From Pyrinomonadaceae bacterium (lineage in GTDB: Bacteria > Acidobacteriota > Blastocatellia > Pyrinomonadales > Pyrinomonadaceae): a stretch of DNA of 64,000 nucleotides. How positions within the stretch are numbered: position 1 is the stretch's first letter; each line of letters opens with the position of its first letter. The notes beneath the pieces are model-generated. The model was not told where the DNA came from. It saw only the letters and a program-made list of their open reading frames with translations, and ran no database searches. The position numbers were made by a program, and so were the translations under genes. This document shows, piece by piece, positions 25,263-34,094 of the stretch. The stretch lies in NCBI GenBank assembly GCA_014380365.1, contig JACMJZ010000025.1:1-64000 (forward strand), written 5' to 3'.

Positions 25263-26839
25263 TTCTTATCCTTCAGCATCTGCATTGCAGCATTGCGACC
25301 CGGCGCACCCATGATGCCGCCGCCGGGATGCGTCGCTGAACCGCACATGTAGAGATTGCGGATCGGCGTGCGGTATTGCGCCCAGCCTGGCGCCGGTCGC
25401 AAAAAGAAAAGTTGTTCCAGCGTTAGTTCGCCCTGGAAGATGTTGCCTTCAGAAAGACCAAAGTCACGCTCGATGTCTAAAGGAGTCAGAACCTGCCGGT
25501 GCAGAATCAAGTCCTTGATGTTGGGTGCGTGCTCGGCGATGGTATTGATCACCGTGTCGCCAAACTCTTCTCGTTTGTCGTCCCAGTTTCCCTCCTTCAA
25601 ATTGTATGGCGCGTATTGCACGAAGCAGGACATCACATGTTTTCCCGGCGGCGCTACTGACGGATCAGTCAGACTGGGAATAACCATGTCGATGTAGGGC
25701 CGGCGCGAGAAGCGGCCATACTTGGCGTCGTCGTAAGCGCGCTCCATGTAATCGACGCTCGGCGAGATCGACACTGCGCCACGCAGGTGTGGGCCGGCGC
25801 CCGGCAGACATTTGAAATCGGGAAGCCCATCCAGCGCGAGATTAACTTTGCCGGACGAGCCGCGATACTTGTAACGCTTCAGGTCAGCAGCAAAGTCAGC
25901 GGGCAAGTGTTCCTCGCCTATCATCTTCATAAACGTCAAACGCGGATCGACGCTTGACGAAACTGTGTCCGCGTAGATTTCGTCACCGTTCTGGAGGACG
26001 ACTCCTTTCGCCTGGCCGTTCTTCAGTAAGATTTTTGCGATCGGCGCTTCGGTGCGAATCTCGGCTCCGAATTCGCGGGCCGAGTCGGCGATTGCGTTTG
26101 AGATTGCGCCGGTGCCTCCGCGCGATAGTCCCCACGAGCGAAACGCGCCGTCAATCTCGCCCATGTAGTGGTGCAGCAGGACGTAAGCCGTGCCGGGTGA
26201 ACGCACGCCGAGAAACGTGCCGATGATTCCTGACGCGGACATCGTTGCCTTGAGCACGTCTGTCTCGAACCACTGGTCGAGAAAGTCTACCGCGCTCATA
26301 GTCATTAATTGCACCTGGTTGTATTTGTCTTCGGCGTCGAGGTTTTGAAACCTGCGCCCGAGAAAAAACAGATCCTTGAGCCCTTTTGGATTGAGCGACG
26401 TGGGATCGGGCGGCGTCATGCTCATGATTGGCTTCACAAAACGCGCCATCTCGAGCATTGCCTTGCCGTATTCGTCGTAAGCTTCGGCGTCGAGTTTGGA
26501 GTGGCGCGCAATCTCGCGCCTCGTCTTCGCGTGGTCATTGACGCGCCAGAGGTAATCACCATTGGCCATCGGCGTGAAGGTGCCGTCAAGCGGGAGAATC
26601 TCTAACCCGTGTCGCGACAAATCGAGTTCACGAATAATCTCGGGCCGCAGCAACGAGACGACGTAGGAACAAACTGAAAACTTGAAGCCGGGAAAGACTT
26701 CCTCGGTTACGGCCGCACCGCCCAGCACGTAACGTCGTTCGAGCACCAGCACACGCTTGCCCGCGCGCGCCAGATAGGCAGCGTTCACCAGTCCATTATG
26801 TCCGCCACCAATGACGATGACGTCGTATTTGTTACTCAT
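25259..26839 (-). CDS. phytoene-desaturase-like FAD oxidoreductase (PYROXD2 type), copy 2
   Basis: A 526-residue homologue of the preceding gene. It has the same FAD fold (VIVIGGGHNGLVNAAYLARA, LVLERRYVLGGAA) and C-terminal motif LYMCGSATHPGGGIMGAPG. ATG 26839 starts directly at MSNKYDVIVIGGG; the open frame upstream (45 residues) is not family sequence. The pair is arranged head to tail on the minus strand, 245 nt apart with a palindromic element between. The two proteins are clearly diverged, so they may act on different substrates. Cytoplasmic flavoenzyme; substrate unknown. Confidence 0.88.
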   Translation of the reverse strand: MSNKYDVIVIGGGHNGLVNAAYLARAGKRVLVLERRYVLGGAAVTEEVFPGFKFSVCSYVVSLLRPEIIRELDLSRHGLEILPLDGTFTPMANGDYLWRVNDHAKTRREIARHSKLDAEAYDEYGKAMLEMARFVKPIMSMTPPDPTSLNPKGLKDLFFLGRRFQNLDAEDKYNQVQLMTMSAVDFLDQWFETDVLKATMSASGIIGTFLGVRSPGTAYVLLHHYMGEIDGAFRSWGLSRGGTGAISNAIADSAREFGAEIRTEAPIAKILLKNGQAKGVVLQNGDEIYADTVSSSVDPRLTFMKMIGEEHLPADFAADLKRYKYRGSSGKVNLALDGLPDFKCLPGAGPHLRGAVSISPSVDYMERAYDDAKYGRFSRRPYIDMVIPSLTDPSVAPPGKHVMSCFVQYAPYNLKEGNWDDKREEFGDTVINTIAEHAPNIKDLILHRQVLTPLDIERDFGLSEGNIFQGELTLEQLFFLRPAPGWAQYRTPIRNLYMCGSATHPGGGIMGAPGRNAAMQMLKDKK

Positions 26840-27012
26840 GAATTGTTTCGGTAATGCAGTTTGCTGAAGTAGGTCAAGCATACTTATAATCGCTCGGCCT
26901 GACAAACACGCCTTTGAGTTAGCGCACGTTACAATTTTGGAGACGACACCGAAGCCCAAGTGCCATTCGACCAATGCTGAACGCTGGGGTTCTCACATTT
27001 AAGGAGTTTGCC

Positions 27013-27606
27013 ATGCGCGAGCCACTGCCGCTGGCGACCATCCACGAGGCCGTGCTCGAATTTCTGCGCGGGCGCGATGATGTAGTTGTGTTTGGCGCCA
27101 CCGCGGTCAACGCATATGTGGATGAGCCGCGCATGACGCAGGACATCGATCTGATGTCGACTCGCGCTCCGGAACTTGCTGAAGAGTTGCGTGAATATCT
27201 GACCGAACGCTTCCATATTGCCGTACGCGTGCGGACAGTTCGCGGAGGCAAGGGTTATCGGCTGTTTCAAATGCAAAAGGCTGGCAATCGTCATCTGGTA
27301 GATGTGCGCCCAGTGGCATCCTTGCCGGACTCACAAACGATTGAAGACATCCGTGTGCTGACTCCGGCCGAACTCATTGCTTACAAGGTGATCTCTTACA
27401 ACTCGCGGCGGGGTAAGCCGAAAGCTGGTACTGACTGGCGAGATCTGGCGATGCTTTTGTTGACTTTCCCCAAATTGAAGACTGAATCAGGTGCTGTTAG
27501 TGAGAAACTGCGCTCGGTCGACGCAACCGAAGAAGTGATGAAGGAGTGGCGAGATTTGGTCTCCCAGACAATAAGCCCTCCAGATGACGATGCCGAGTTT
27601 GACTAA
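27013..27606 (+). CDS. AbiEii-like nucleotidyltransferase
   Basis: A 197-residue protein of the DNA-polymerase-beta-like nucleotidyltransferase fold. GATAVNAYVDEPRMTQDIDL (G28 to L47) supplies the metal aspartates D44 and D46, the pattern of AbiEii/type IV toxin-like enzymes. ATG 27013 was chosen because AAGGAG lies seven nt upstream; 13 more in-frame codons exist but read as non-conserved. No AbiEi-type antitoxin gene is adjacent, so a toxin role is unproven. It could equally be a housekeeping nucleotidyltransferase. The downstream gene is unrelated. Confidence 0.75.
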   Translation: MREPLPLATIHEAVLEFLRGRDDVVVFGATAVNAYVDEPRMTQDIDLMSTRAPELAEELREYLTERFHIAVRVRTVRGGKGYRLFQMQKAGNRHLVDVRPVASLPDSQTIEDIRVLTPAELIAYKVISYNSRRGKPKAGTDWRDLAMLLLTFPKLKTESGAVSEKLRSVDATEEVMKEWRDLVSQTISPPDDDAEFD

Positions 27607-27663
27607 AGCTCTCAGACCAAAAAGCCGAACGCAGCTCCCAGGTTGCGCCAACCCAACTAATCC

Positions 27664-28866
27664 ATGCCAATCGGAACCGCTTTCCACGAAAGAACTTTTC
27701 CACTCTGCGAGAGTTTGAACTACCGAGAGTGGTCCGGTTATTACGCCGTCAGCTCCTACGAGCCGCATCACGAACACGAGTACAACGCGATTCGCAACGC
27801 GGCCGCGCTGATCGATATCTCGCCGTTGTTTAAGTACCGAGTTTCAGGACCAGACGCGACGCGCCTGGTGGATCGCATTATTACCCGCGACATGAGGAAG
27901 GTCTCGGTGGGCCATGTGATTTACACCCCCTGGTGCGACGAGCACGGTAAAGTGATCGACGATGGCACGGTTTCGCGCCTGCAGGAAAATACTTATCGCT
28001 GGACGGCAGCCGATCCGAGCCTGCGCTGGTTTACCCAAAACGCTTCGGGTATGGAGGTGCAAATCGAAGACATCTCTGAAAGCGTCGCCGCCCTTGCGCT
28101 GCAAGGCCCAACGTCCGGACGGCTGCTCAGGAGTTTGGTTAAAGACGCCGACATCGAGAACCTCAAATACTTCCGAGTTACAACGGGAACTATTGCCGGC
28201 GTGCCGGTTGAGATTTCGCGCACCGGTTACACGGGAGACCTCGGTTATGAAATCTGGGTCTCGAGCGAACAGGCGGTAGGAATTTGGGACGCATTGATGG
28301 AAGCTGGCGGCGCGTTTGATATTCATCCGGCTGGCATGTTGGCGCTCGACGTGGCGCGCGTGGAAGCTGGGCTGCTGCTAATCGAAGTGGATTTCAATAG
28401 CTGCAAGAAAGCGTTGATTGACGAACAACGATACTCGCCATTTGAGATGGGGCTCGGGCGTCTGGTGCACAGCGGCAAGAATCGCTTTATCGGCCAGGCG
28501 GCGTTGATTGCCGAACAGCAGCGAGGACATGCACGCGAGATTGTCGGACTCGAGATCGACTGGCCTGAGGTTGAGCAACTCTTTGAAACTGCCGGCTTGC
28601 CGCCAGCGGTTTCTCCCATCACTTCGCGCGTTGCCGTCCCGGTCTTCAAAGATGGAACTCAGATTGGTAAAGCCACTTCCAGCACCTGGTCGCCGACGCT
28701 AAAAAAGATGATCGCTCTGGCGACGTTGAAACGTGAATACACAAAGCCGGGCATGCGCCTGCAGTTTGAAATCACCGTTGAAGCCAAACGACATCGTGTA
28801 GGAGCGACCGTGGTGAAGCTGCCTTTCTTCAATCCGAAGCGAAAGACCGCGACACCGGTTGTCTAA
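27664..28866 (+). CDS. GcvT-family aminomethyltransferase (folate-dependent demethylase)
   Basis: A 400-residue member of the glycine-cleavage T-protein family, which transfers one-carbon groups to tetrahydrofolate. Seen: YNAIRNAAALIDISPLFKY near the N-terminus, the folate-site EISRTGYTGDLGYEIW (about residues 181-196), and a C-terminal barrel with KATSSTWSPTLKKMIALA. It differs from true GcvT at several points and no gcvH or gcvP is nearby, so a role in methylated-amine or dimethylglycine-type demethylation is more likely. It starts at ATG 27664 with no strong ribosome site. Confidence 0.85.
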   Translation: MPIGTAFHERTFPLCESLNYREWSGYYAVSSYEPHHEHEYNAIRNAAALIDISPLFKYRVSGPDATRLVDRIITRDMRKVSVGHVIYTPWCDEHGKVIDDGTVSRLQENTYRWTAADPSLRWFTQNASGMEVQIEDISESVAALALQGPTSGRLLRSLVKDADIENLKYFRVTTGTIAGVPVEISRTGYTGDLGYEIWVSSEQAVGIWDALMEAGGAFDIHPAGMLALDVARVEAGLLLIEVDFNSCKKALIDEQRYSPFEMGLGRLVHSGKNRFIGQAALIAEQQRGHAREIVGLEIDWPEVEQLFETAGLPPAVSPITSRVAVPVFKDGTQIGKATSSTWSPTLKKMIALATLKREYTKPGMRLQFEITVEAKRHRVGATVVKLPFFNPKRKTATPVV

Positions 28867-28906
28867 GACAATTCTTTTGAGCTTGCCCACGCTCCGTAGT
28901 GCACAA

Positions 28907-29377
28907 TCAAATCACACAGGCCAAGCGTTCTTCGTTCAAGGATACAAAGCCGTGTCGTTCGTAGAATCTGCGCGCTTCCGGATTTTGCAGGTGCACGGCC
29001 ACGTCGATGCGCGTGACGGATTCTTTCCTGAGCTGCTCTTTCAATTGTTCCAGGAGAGCGGAGCCGATTCCTTTACCACGGCGGTCTGACTTAACGGAAA
29101 CGTCGTCGAGCTTTGCGACTACTGCGCCCATTGAAGTTGAGATCGCATAGCAGACCACGCAAATCCCTGCCAGTTCATCGTCGTCCAAAGCCAGCCACAC
29201 AAATCCCAGCTCGGGGCGCTCAAGAAAGAGATCGAGAGCGTCGTTGAGTCCCTGAAGTCCGCAGTCTCCATAGGCTTTGCTGCTGTCCAGATAATGCTCG
29301 TCCTCGTTGAGAAACGCCTGCAGCATTTCGAAAGCACCCGCGACTTCGGACGCGGTTAATTTGCGACATGTAATCAA
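28907..29377 (-). CDS. GNAT-family N-acetyltransferase
   Basis: A 156-residue acetyltransferase. The acetyl-CoA motif A is VSVKSDRRGKGIGSALLEQL (R/Q-x-x-G-x-G/A pattern), followed by the RFYERHGFV motif B. TTG 29377 is preferred because AAGGAG lies seven nt upstream. A longer open frame to 29449 reads into a palindromic repeat (29402-29487) and is not conserved. It would acetylate a small molecule or protein in the cytoplasm; the substrate is unknown. Confidence 0.82.
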   Translation of the reverse strand: MITCRKLTASEVAGAFEMLQAFLNEDEHYLDSSKAYGDCGLQGLNDALDLFLERPELGFVWLALDDDELAGICVVCYAISTSMGAVVAKLDDVSVKSDRRGKGIGSALLEQLKEQLRKESVTRIDVAVHLQNPEARRFYERHGFVSLNEERLACVI

Positions 29378-29401
29378 GCGAAACTCCTTTCGGATGAAGT
29401 G

Positions 29402-29487
29402 TAACGCACGCCTGTTAGTTTGCGTCTGGACCTCCAGCGTCGCAAACAATGCTTGCGAATCGCAAACTAACAGTTTGCGCTACGGGA
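29402..29487. repeat. paired palindromes, CGCAAACTAACAG family
   Basis: CCTGTTAGTTTGCG (29411-29424) faces CGCAAACTAACAGTTTGCG (29461-29479). Both match the elements at 19781-19855. It lies directly upstream of the GNAT gene. Confidence 0.8.
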
Positions 29488-29591
29488 GACAATGCTACAG
29501 AAGTTCGCCGGTGCTATAATGCCGCCGTCCACATTCCAGACGAGTTCCAAATCAAGCAATTCCATTTTCCGCAAATTGAGGTTTAAGAACC

Positions 29592-32500
29592 ATGAAGCAT
29601 GTTCTCCTGTCAGCCCTGGTGCTAATTCTTGCAGCGTCGTCACTCGCGTTTGGTCGCGAAGCCAGACTTGTTCGTTATCCGCATTATCACAACGGCCGCA
29701 TAGTTTTCAGTTATCTCGGCGACGTTTGGACTGCGGACGAAAATGGCCAAAACGTCCAACGGCTGACCGTCAATCGTGCCCGCGACGTCTATGCGCGGTT
29801 TTCGCCTGATGGAAAGTGGATCGCTTTCTCCAGCGATCGCAACGGCAACCTCGACGTTTTCATTATCCCTGCGGCAGGTGGCGCGGCGAAACAGTTGACA
29901 GTCCATTCGGCCGACGACACGGTGCTCGGCTGGCGGCCTGATTCACGCGCCGTGCTTTTCAGCAGCAACCGCGGTGAAGACTTCGCGGGCCAGCTATATC
30001 TCGTGAGCGTTGACGGCGGCCTGCCCACGAAAGCAGGCACCGACATGGGCGTCCAGGCAGCATATTCGCCGGACGGGAAACGATTGGCCTACAACCCCAG
30101 GGCGCAAGCCTATTGGCGCAAGTTTTATCGCGGCTCTGCGTCGAGCGACGTCGTGGTGATGGACGTCGCCACTAAAAAGTTTACCCAGCTGACTGATTTC
30201 GACGGTCACGACTCGTGGCCCATGTGGGGGAATGACGGCGGTATCTATTTCGTCAGCGACCGCGACGGCGATGGACTGACGAATATCTGGCGCGTCTCCG
30301 GCGACGGCGGCAAGGCCGATCGAATTACGGCATTTAAGAGCGGCGACGTGCGCTGGCCCTCAGTTAGCAGTGACGGGCGCACGATCGTTTTCGAGCACGA
30401 CTTCAGCATTTGGAAGCTCGACGTGAACAGCAAGAAGACCTCGCCAATTCAACTCAACATCGCCGCGGAGACCCAGGAGAATCTCAGCGAGGTACAAAGT
30501 TTCAACTCCCAGTCAGACGATTTTGACCTGGCGCCTTCGTCGCGGCGTGTGGCCCTTTCGATTCACGGGGAGATCTTTACCGCCCCAGTCGAGGAAGGCG
30601 ATCTCAAGCAACTGACCGATAGCCCGGCGCGCGACCGCTCCGTCAGTTATGCGCCAGACGGCAAGTCAATCGCATTTGTTTCCGACCGCAGCGGGCGCGA
30701 AGAAATCTACATCGCGGCAACTGACGGCGCCGGCGAAGCCCGGCAGGTCACAGATATCGACACGCTAAAGCTTGGTTATCGTTGGTCGCCGGACTCCAAA
30801 GAAATCGCGTTCGCCGCCTCCGACGGCAAACTGCGCAAAGTGGACACCGCGACGAAAAAGGTCACCGAGCTTGATTCGTCAAACTACGGGAGCATCAGCG
30901 CGCCAATGTGGTCGCCGGACGGCAAGTGGCTCGCTTATTCCAAGGCTGACGTGACGCGTACCACCGACATCTACCTGATTGCGTCGTCGGGGGCGGAAAA
31001 GGACGCGCACAAGGTAACCTTCGATTCGAATAGCGACGCGAATCCTGTCTTTGCGGCAGATGGTCGCAAACTCTTCTTCCAGCGCGTCGAAGCTACTGGC
31101 GGAAACACTCCCAACTCAGTTCAGATCTATTCGGTGGCCCTCGAACGTCTGGATCGCGATCCGGATGACGCCGAAGAGCGTGCGGAAACAGAGACGCCGG
31201 CCACGCCGGCAGACCCGGGTGCTGAGGGTGCAGCAGCGGGCGGTGCCGGTCCTCGTCGCGGCCCGGCAGAACGCCGGAGCCCGCCGCGCGAAACCAAGAT
31301 GGACTGGGCCGGAATGAAGCGGCGTACGCGCCAGATCACGCGCATGCCTTTTCCCGTTTCAAACTACACGGTAGCGCCGGATAGCCGCACGATAGTTTTC
31401 GTTACAAGTGAACCGGCGGGTCCCGCAAGCGTCCCCGTGATCTATTCGATCCAGGACGACGGCAAACGACTCACGCGCATCCTGTCTGGTCAGCCGCCCA
31501 GCGAAGAGGGTGGTCAGGGCGGTGGTGGTGGCTTTGGCGGCGGCGGTATCTCCGAGTTGAGTATCTCGCGCGATGGCCGCACGCTCTTCTTCAGCGAACG
31601 CGACGGAATTTATTCGGTGGCTGTACCTCCGTCACCGGCGCCCGGTTCTGCGGCCGCCGCAGCCGCCGCAGGCGCACCGCGCGGAGAAGGCACGCGCAGA
31701 CGGATTAACTTCAACGTGCGAGTTCGCGTCGATCGTCCTGCCGAGTGGGCCGAGATGTTTGACGATGCCTGGCGGACGATGAAGTATCGTTTCTACGATC
31801 CCAAAATGCACGGGACCGATTGGGACGCGGCGCGGGCAAAGTATCGCCCCCTCGTCGACTACGTCGGCGACCGGCAGGAGTTGCTGAACATCGTCAATGA
31901 GATGATCGGCGAGCTGAATGCTTCGCATACGGGTACAGCACCGCCTCCACGCGGAGCCGCAGGCGGAGTTTCAACCGGGCATTTAGGTGTGGAACTTGAA
32001 GCTGACAACGCCTCAGGGCGTTATCGCGTGACCTACATTTACGAAAATGGTCCCGCCGATAAAGATTGGGTGCGTGTGAATGTGGGCGACTACCTGCTCG
32101 CCATCAATGGCAAGCAGGTGCGGGCCGGAGACAACTACTGGCAGTTACTCAACAATCGACTTAATCGCAAGAGCGAGATCACCTTCAACCGTAAACCAGC
32201 GGAAGACGGGGCCTGGGTTACACGTATTGAAACCATCAACACCGGCGCCTACGGCCAGTTGCGTTATGAGCGCTGGGTGAAGGAGCGCCGGCAGAAGGTG
32301 GATGAACTTTCGGGAGGCCGCATTGGCTATCTTCACATCCAGTCGATGAACCAGCCCTCGCTGCGGAAGTTTGAAAAGGAGATTCGCGAGTTTCGCAACA
32401 AGGAGGCGTTGGTGATTGACCAGCGCTGGAATGGCGGCGGCAATATCGAACAGGAACTGCTGGCCATTCTGGTCCAGAGGCAATATCAGATCTGGCAACC

Positions 32501-32900
32501 ACGCGGCACAGAGGCGATGGGACGGCCGTTTGCGGCATTCTTCGGGCCGAAAATCGTGCTGCAAAACTGGCGCTCCGCGTCGAATGCGGAAATGTTTCCG
32601 GCCGGCTTCCGTGCGCTGGGTCTGGGTAAAGTAGTTGGCACGCCCACGATGGGCGCCGTGATCGGTACGGGCAGTTATTCGCTTATCGATGGCTCAACGG
32701 TGCGCACGCCCGGCGTGGGAGTTTTCCTCGCCGATCCCAAACGCACGAACATGGAAAACAATGGCGTGCAACCAGACCTGCTGGTGGACAACACACCCGC
32801 AGACACGCTGGCAGGGCGCGACCGTCAACTCGAAGTGGCGGTTGAAGAGCTGATGAAGCAACTGCAGGGACCAAAGCGAAACGTGGCGCGAGGCGAGTAA
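29592..32900 (+). CDS. tricorn protease homologue (S41 peptidase with beta-propellers)
   Basis: A 1102-residue secreted peptidase. A signal peptide (VLLSALVLILAASSLAFG) is followed by WD40-like TolB-type blades (FSPDGKWIAFSSDRNGN and several SPDGKxxAF/xSDR units) forming two propellers to about residue 690. A low-complexity Gly/Pro/Ala stretch separates them from the PDZ region (VNVGDYLLAINGKQVRAG) and the S41 core (IDQRWNGGGNIEQELLA, then SASNAEMFPAGF carrying the catalytic serine). Tricorn degrades peptides; here it is exported. Length matches acidobacterial tricorn homologues. It is monocistronic. Confidence 0.93.
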   Translation: MKHVLLSALVLILAASSLAFGREARLVRYPHYHNGRIVFSYLGDVWTADENGQNVQRLTVNRARDVYARFSPDGKWIAFSSDRNGNLDVFIIPAAGGAAKQLTVHSADDTVLGWRPDSRAVLFSSNRGEDFAGQLYLVSVDGGLPTKAGTDMGVQAAYSPDGKRLAYNPRAQAYWRKFYRGSASSDVVVMDVATKKFTQLTDFDGHDSWPMWGNDGGIYFVSDRDGDGLTNIWRVSGDGGKADRITAFKSGDVRWPSVSSDGRTIVFEHDFSIWKLDVNSKKTSPIQLNIAAETQENLSEVQSFNSQSDDFDLAPSSRRVALSIHGEIFTAPVEEGDLKQLTDSPARDRSVSYAPDGKSIAFVSDRSGREEIYIAATDGAGEARQVTDIDTLKLGYRWSPDSKEIAFAASDGKLRKVDTATKKVTELDSSNYGSISAPMWSPDGKWLAYSKADVTRTTDIYLIASSGAEKDAHKVTFDSNSDANPVFAADGRKLFFQRVEATGGNTPNSVQIYSVALERLDRDPDDAEERAETETPATPADPGAEGAAAGGAGPRRGPAERRSPPRETKMDWAGMKRRTRQITRMPFPVSNYTVAPDSRTIVFVTSEPAGPASVPVIYSIQDDGKRLTRILSGQPPSEEGGQGGGGGFGGGGISELSISRDGRTLFFSERDGIYSVAVPPSPAPGSAAAAAAAGAPRGEGTRRRINFNVRVRVDRPAEWAEMFDDAWRTMKYRFYDPKMHGTDWDAARAKYRPLVDYVGDRQELLNIVNEMIGELNASHTGTAPPPRGAAGGVSTGHLGVELEADNASGRYRVTYIYENGPADKDWVRVNVGDYLLAINGKQVRAGDNYWQLLNNRLNRKSEITFNRKPAEDGAWVTRIETINTGAYGQLRYERWVKERRQKVDELSGGRIGYLHIQSMNQPSLRKFEKEIREFRNKEALVIDQRWNGGGNIEQELLAILVQRQYQIWQPRGTEAMGRPFAAFFGPKIVLQNWRSASNAEMFPAGFRALGLGKVVGTPTMGAVIGTGSYSLIDGSTVRTPGVGVFLADPKRTNMENNGVQPDLLVDNTPADTLAGRDRQLEVAVEELMKQLQGPKRNVARGE

Positions 32901-32939
32901 ATCTAGTGAGTGATTAATCTGTAGGGGGCTGAAACTCTG

Positions 32940-34091
32940 CTAGCCTTCTGGGCACTCTGGACAATATTTCCTTCGACGCGCCTTGATTAGTTCCAAACTC
33001 CTTTGCAAAGAGTCTTGGTCAATCGTCTCCAGAGTTACGACTATCTCAGGCTCGGTAATAAACTGACGAACAACCTCTTGGTATGCCGCTTCCGCGTCGG
33101 CCGTGGGAGCACGAAGGTCCCTTCGGTCGTAAGGAGGTTTCTGCCGAACGACATCCATAACAAAATGGAGCATCTTATAAGAACCTCCCTGTCGGGGGCG
33201 TTCGAATTCATATGTCCTTATACCTTGGGTTGCGTCTACATACCAATCTTCTTCCTTTAGAATTGACGCCAAAACCTTGGGAACGCCGAGTTTGAAGAAC
33301 ATCTCGAACTGAGTCTCTTGTAGCAGTCTGACGTCAGCGAGTCCGGTACGTGTTTGGAACAACGGAAGTAAATCTGCGTCCCTCGCTAGGTTTTCAGTTA
33401 AACGGTCCCTTAGCATATTTAGGTATTCCTCGGTGAGGTTCGGCGGGCCGATTTGCGTCGTGAACATTAAACTAAAGCCATCGACTGTTTTGCGCTGGGC
33501 GCCTGGCAGGGCTCTACGCTGCCATTCAAACAACTTTCGCAAGGCTCGGAACATTCGTCCCGGGAACTCGTCGCCAGGCACGAGAAAGAACTGTTCTAGA
33601 TCGAGATTGAGCACATCGAACGGAAAAGCCCGCTTGAAGTCTCGGCGCAGAGAGGTCTGGAGTTGTGCGGTTCTGACCTCATGAGTATCTTCGCCTTCCT
33701 CGGGAGGATTGAGTGGAGCGTTAGAGTCTAACGGTGCATCCTCTTCTGGATCCTCTCGTAACACCAAATCTACAAAATCGTCGGGGAACCCAATCGACCC
33801 CGGTATTCTCCGTTGGGTTTCAATCACGTCCTCATTGGTCTTATCGAAAAAGAAAACAGTGTCGAACCTATCATTGTTCGAGCGTCTAATGACTCTGGCG
33901 ATATCAAGCATTAGGACATCTATCGCGCCGACGGCACAGAACGTAAAGTAGCGCAGTCGTCTGGAATCACTCCTCGCTGGCGTGGTCGCCCGGATAGATC
34001 TCAACCGCTTCCGGCACACAGGGAGCCAACCATCAGTCCTCACAAAATGCTTTAGTAGATCGTTCTCGTATACGAAGAATCCGGGGGGCAT
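32940..34091 (-). CDS. unrecognised third protein of methyltransferase/GHKL operon
   Basis: A 383-residue protein with no family I can name. Its alternating hydrophobic strands (RYFTFCAVGAIDVLMLD at about residues 48-63, FDTVFFFD at 76-83, FDVLNLDLEQF at 158-168) look like a Rossmann-type fold. They recall degenerate SAM-methyltransferase-like proteins, but the glycine-rich SAM loop is not convincing. An acidic linker covers about 113-138. The C-terminus has CPECPEG. ATG 34091 lies 3 nt after the ATPase stop, so translation is coupled. It is probably the effector or specificity part of the operon; this is inference. Confidence 0.75.
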   Translation of the reverse strand: MPPGFFVYENDLLKHFVRTDGWLPVCRKRLRSIRATTPARSDSRRLRYFTFCAVGAIDVLMLDIARVIRRSNNDRFDTVFFFDKTNEDVIETQRRIPGSIGFPDDFVDLVLREDPEEDAPLDSNAPLNPPEEGEDTHEVRTAQLQTSLRRDFKRAFPFDVLNLDLEQFFLVPGDEFPGRMFRALRKLFEWQRRALPGAQRKTVDGFSLMFTTQIGPPNLTEEYLNMLRDRLTENLARDADLLPLFQTRTGLADVRLLQETQFEMFFKLGVPKVLASILKEEDWYVDATQGIRTYEFERPRQGGSYKMLHFVMDVVRQKPPYDRRDLRAPTADAEAAYQEVVRQFITEPEIVVTLETIDQDSLQRSLELIKARRRKYCPECPEG

Positions 34092-34094
34092 ATT

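Noticed and set aside
27607-27663. Glycine riboswitch before the GcvT-family gene
   Set aside because: The gap is only 57 nt and has no recognisable aptamer.
29378-29449. ATG start for the GNAT gene at 29449
   Set aside because: The added residues translate a palindromic repeat; TTG 29377 has a good ribosome site.
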